NCBI GenBank assembly: GCA_945643635.1
Contig: CALZFC010000029.1
Coordinates: 4,131,501 to 4,195,500, forward strand
Length of the DNA: 64,000 nt
Origin: Allodiplogaster sudhausi
Lineage: Eukaryota > Nematoda > Chromadorea > Rhabditida > Diplogasteridae
Reading direction: 5' to 3'
Part shown: positions 62,378-64,000 of the stretch, piece after piece
Layout of the letters: every line of letters begins with the position of its first letter
Position numbering within the stretch: the stretch's first letter is position 1
Notes under the pieces: model-generated
Seen by the model: the letters and a program-made list of their open reading frames with translations, nothing else
Databases searched by the model: none
What the model was told of the DNA's origin: nothing
Program-made: the position numbers and the translations under genes

Positions 62378-63295
62378 ACCATGGCAAGCTGTCGGAAGCG
62401 CCAGTTTCTCTGGGGCTCTTAGCTGTTCTCGCCATTGACATAGCCAAAGGTTTTACTCAGAAAAAAGCAGAGAATTACGATAGCCAATGTTTCCTTTAAG
62501 CGAGCAAGTGCTCGGACGTCTGCAAGCCATTACTGAACACAACGCTGCCGTGCCCCCTGCGGCCGACCGGCGAAGATCCTCCAGTGCTCGCTTGTGCGAA
62601 TGACAAGCTTCGCGATTCGCAGCACTACCGCACCGGCTGCCGCATCACCACCTGCAACTCTGGAAACATACAGGCGAGTGAAGAGTCTGACAGATTATCT
62701 TGCTTTCTTGCTCAATGATTGATGATACATTCAAATGCCTTCAAATGTTTTCGGGCTTGCCGGGCCGACAGCAAGGGGCCTGACGGGGCGGATTGGACAA
62801 AAATTTGGGCCATTTAATATCACTGGCTCAATCTCTGCTTATCAATCCCAATTGTAATATACTGCTCAGATCGCACAGAATGGTGCAATCAAACAACACC
62901 CTTTTCTACAATGCAACGAGCAGGGATTGTGGTGCGACTCTAATAACCGATTCTGCTATGGCGCAGATACACCAGTGACATGCAGTAAAAATCCAGGTAA
63001 GGGCATTTCGTATATATATACATCCTCCATACATTATTAGATTACAGAATATTTCTGAACGATACATATATATTTCTTTAGCTGGCTGTTCCACATGCAG
63101 CAGACCGCGGAAGGCGGGCGGACACTGTAAGCCAGGTCTGAAATGCTTCGACGAGGAGTTAGTCGAGGTGCTCACCCCCTCCCTCGCATTCATTTCTGCA
63201 TTCTCCGATAAATAATTCAATATCTATATTTCAGACGGTTAACAATGTAAACGGATGTAAAATGTGGAAGTGCAACCCTGGCTACAACATGAATG
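62378..63295 (+). CDS. Cysteine-rich secreted-type protein, 5' start uncertain, 3' end beyond the exons seen
   Basis: Five exons join in phase: 62378-62449 (hydrophobic VSLGLLAVLAIDIAKA, signal-peptide-like), 62501-62692, 62870-62996, 63082-63167 and 63236-63295. They encode paired-cysteine segments (CSDVCKPLLNTTLPC, CRITTC, LQCNEQGLWCDSNNRFC, GCSTCSRPRKAGGHC, GLKCF, GCKMWKCNPGYNMN) that suggest small disulfide-knotted repeats. I do not recognise the family. No ATG lies in frame in the first exon, so a further 5' exon is needed, and no stop was reached. The 62692 donor reads CAG|GCGAGT, a GC-type site; a GT site 4 bp further would break the frame. Confidence 0.6.
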
Positions 63296-63490
63296 TCAGT
63301 ACCGATCAAACTAATTTTATTACAAAATGGAGTATCCATCTGTATACCAAAGGCATTCGGGCCCTGCATGTTTGTTTGTATGCTGCATTTATATAAGTTT
63401 TCCACTTGTTCACACAACACAGACCGAAAGGCAAATTCTATGCATTTTGTCCTAGACATATTGAGTTGGCTTATTGAAAATTATAGTAAG

Positions 63491-63618
63491 TAGGGTATTT
63501 TCTCTAGTTGCACTATGGGTACTATCTTAAATACTACTGCGAGAGAAGGGCATTATTCGTAGGGGGGGGGGGGGGTTCTAATAAAGGGGAAGGGGGTACT
63601 AATAGAGAAAATACGGTA
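63491..63618. mobile_element. TA-flanked MITE, second copy (TATTTTCTCTA ends)
   Basis: Left TAGGGTATTTTCTCTAGTTG and right complement of TACCGTATTTTCTCTATTAG enclose 128 bp with a poly-G run. It is the same family as 21,118-21,545 but internally deleted. Confidence 0.75.
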
Positions 63619-64000
63619 TATGCCATATTTTTACTTGCAAATAAATTCTTGCCCAATATGTCGATTCTTGTAAGGATTAGATACGCCAATGATAAATGAG
63701 CGAAGTCATCTTTCGTCTATTGCTGCTCTAACTATGCACAAGTTGGAAATCGAGGTGACATTACTCTCAATACGGCTTGAAATATTGACCGATTCTGCTT
63801 CTACAAGTAATGCCAATTTGTCACTCAAAAAAATTATAATGTGCCATTAGTGAAGGATACTCATCCGACTTCATAGAGGCGCCGGCCACTTTCAGCTTTG
63901 AGAGTGAGGGAGATAGATAAATAATTGATAGAGTTGATAGGGAGGATAGATGCGACCTTAATGGAGTGAGCGAACTATAGATGTAACGGAATACGATGTT
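63619..64000. other. No feature recognised
   Basis: This may be intron or 3' flank of the cysteine-rich gene. I see no exon with matching phase. Confidence 0.4.

Overview
This is a eukaryotic, animal-type genome window: intron-rich genes with GT-AG introns (and two likely GC-AG ones), AATAAA signals, very abundant (CT)n/(GA)n microsatellites and many short DNA transposons. The protein content (alpha-catulin, UBA5, a classical SDR close to the type expanded in nematodes, THAP and P2X7-C-tail domains, secreted vWA proteins) points to an invertebrate metazoan, probably an ecdysozoan. I cannot fix the phylum from sequence alone. All gene models below were built by hand from exon homology, splice-site sequence and phase, so exon edges may be off by a base or two.

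Layout. 0.8-5.0 kb (-): a guanylate-binding-protein (GBP)-like large GTPase whose central GTPase domain seems to be missing. A 623-bp element with perfect 40-bp terminal inverted repeats and a 17-bp minisatellite lie in its introns. 7-26 kb: an expanded family of secreted von Willebrand factor A (vWA) proteins, all on the minus strand. It holds a truncated copy (7.5-8.2 kb), a mosaic partial duplicate (12.6 kb), a single-domain gene with a destroyed MIDAS (13.3-14.8 kb), a dead 3' remnant (16-16.5 kb) and a large three-module gene (17.6-25.3 kb) carrying nonsense codons in its middle module. Inserted in the same cluster on the plus strand (8.6-10.8 kb) are a P2X7 C-terminal-domain gene and a THAP zinc-finger gene. 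A 2.2-kb foldback element with a TTAA target duplication and a hAT-like MITE sit inside vWA introns.

26.5-30.2 kb (-): a complete 12-exon UBA5 (UFM1-activating E1), followed by a tandem duplication of its first exon and upstream region (31.7-33.6 kb). 33-38 kb: a belt of polypyrimidine/polypurine repeats. 38.5-55.7 kb (+): alpha-catulin, 26 exons, with an alternative N-terminal exon (43.4-44.3 kb) and an alternative proline-rich 3' end (49.8-50.7 kb), both kept open in frame. 56.8-57.2 kb: a proline/serine-rich terminal exon of unresolved parentage. 58.9-60.9 kb (+): a nine-exon SDR oxidoreductase. 62.4 kb to beyond 63.3 kb (+): a cysteine-rich, probably secreted protein.

The genes do not form an operon. 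UBA5, alpha-catulin and the SDR are housekeeping or structural. The GBP-like gene, P2X7-C/THAP pair and decaying vWA family are fast-evolving accessory genes. I saw no tRNA, rRNA or CRISPR array.
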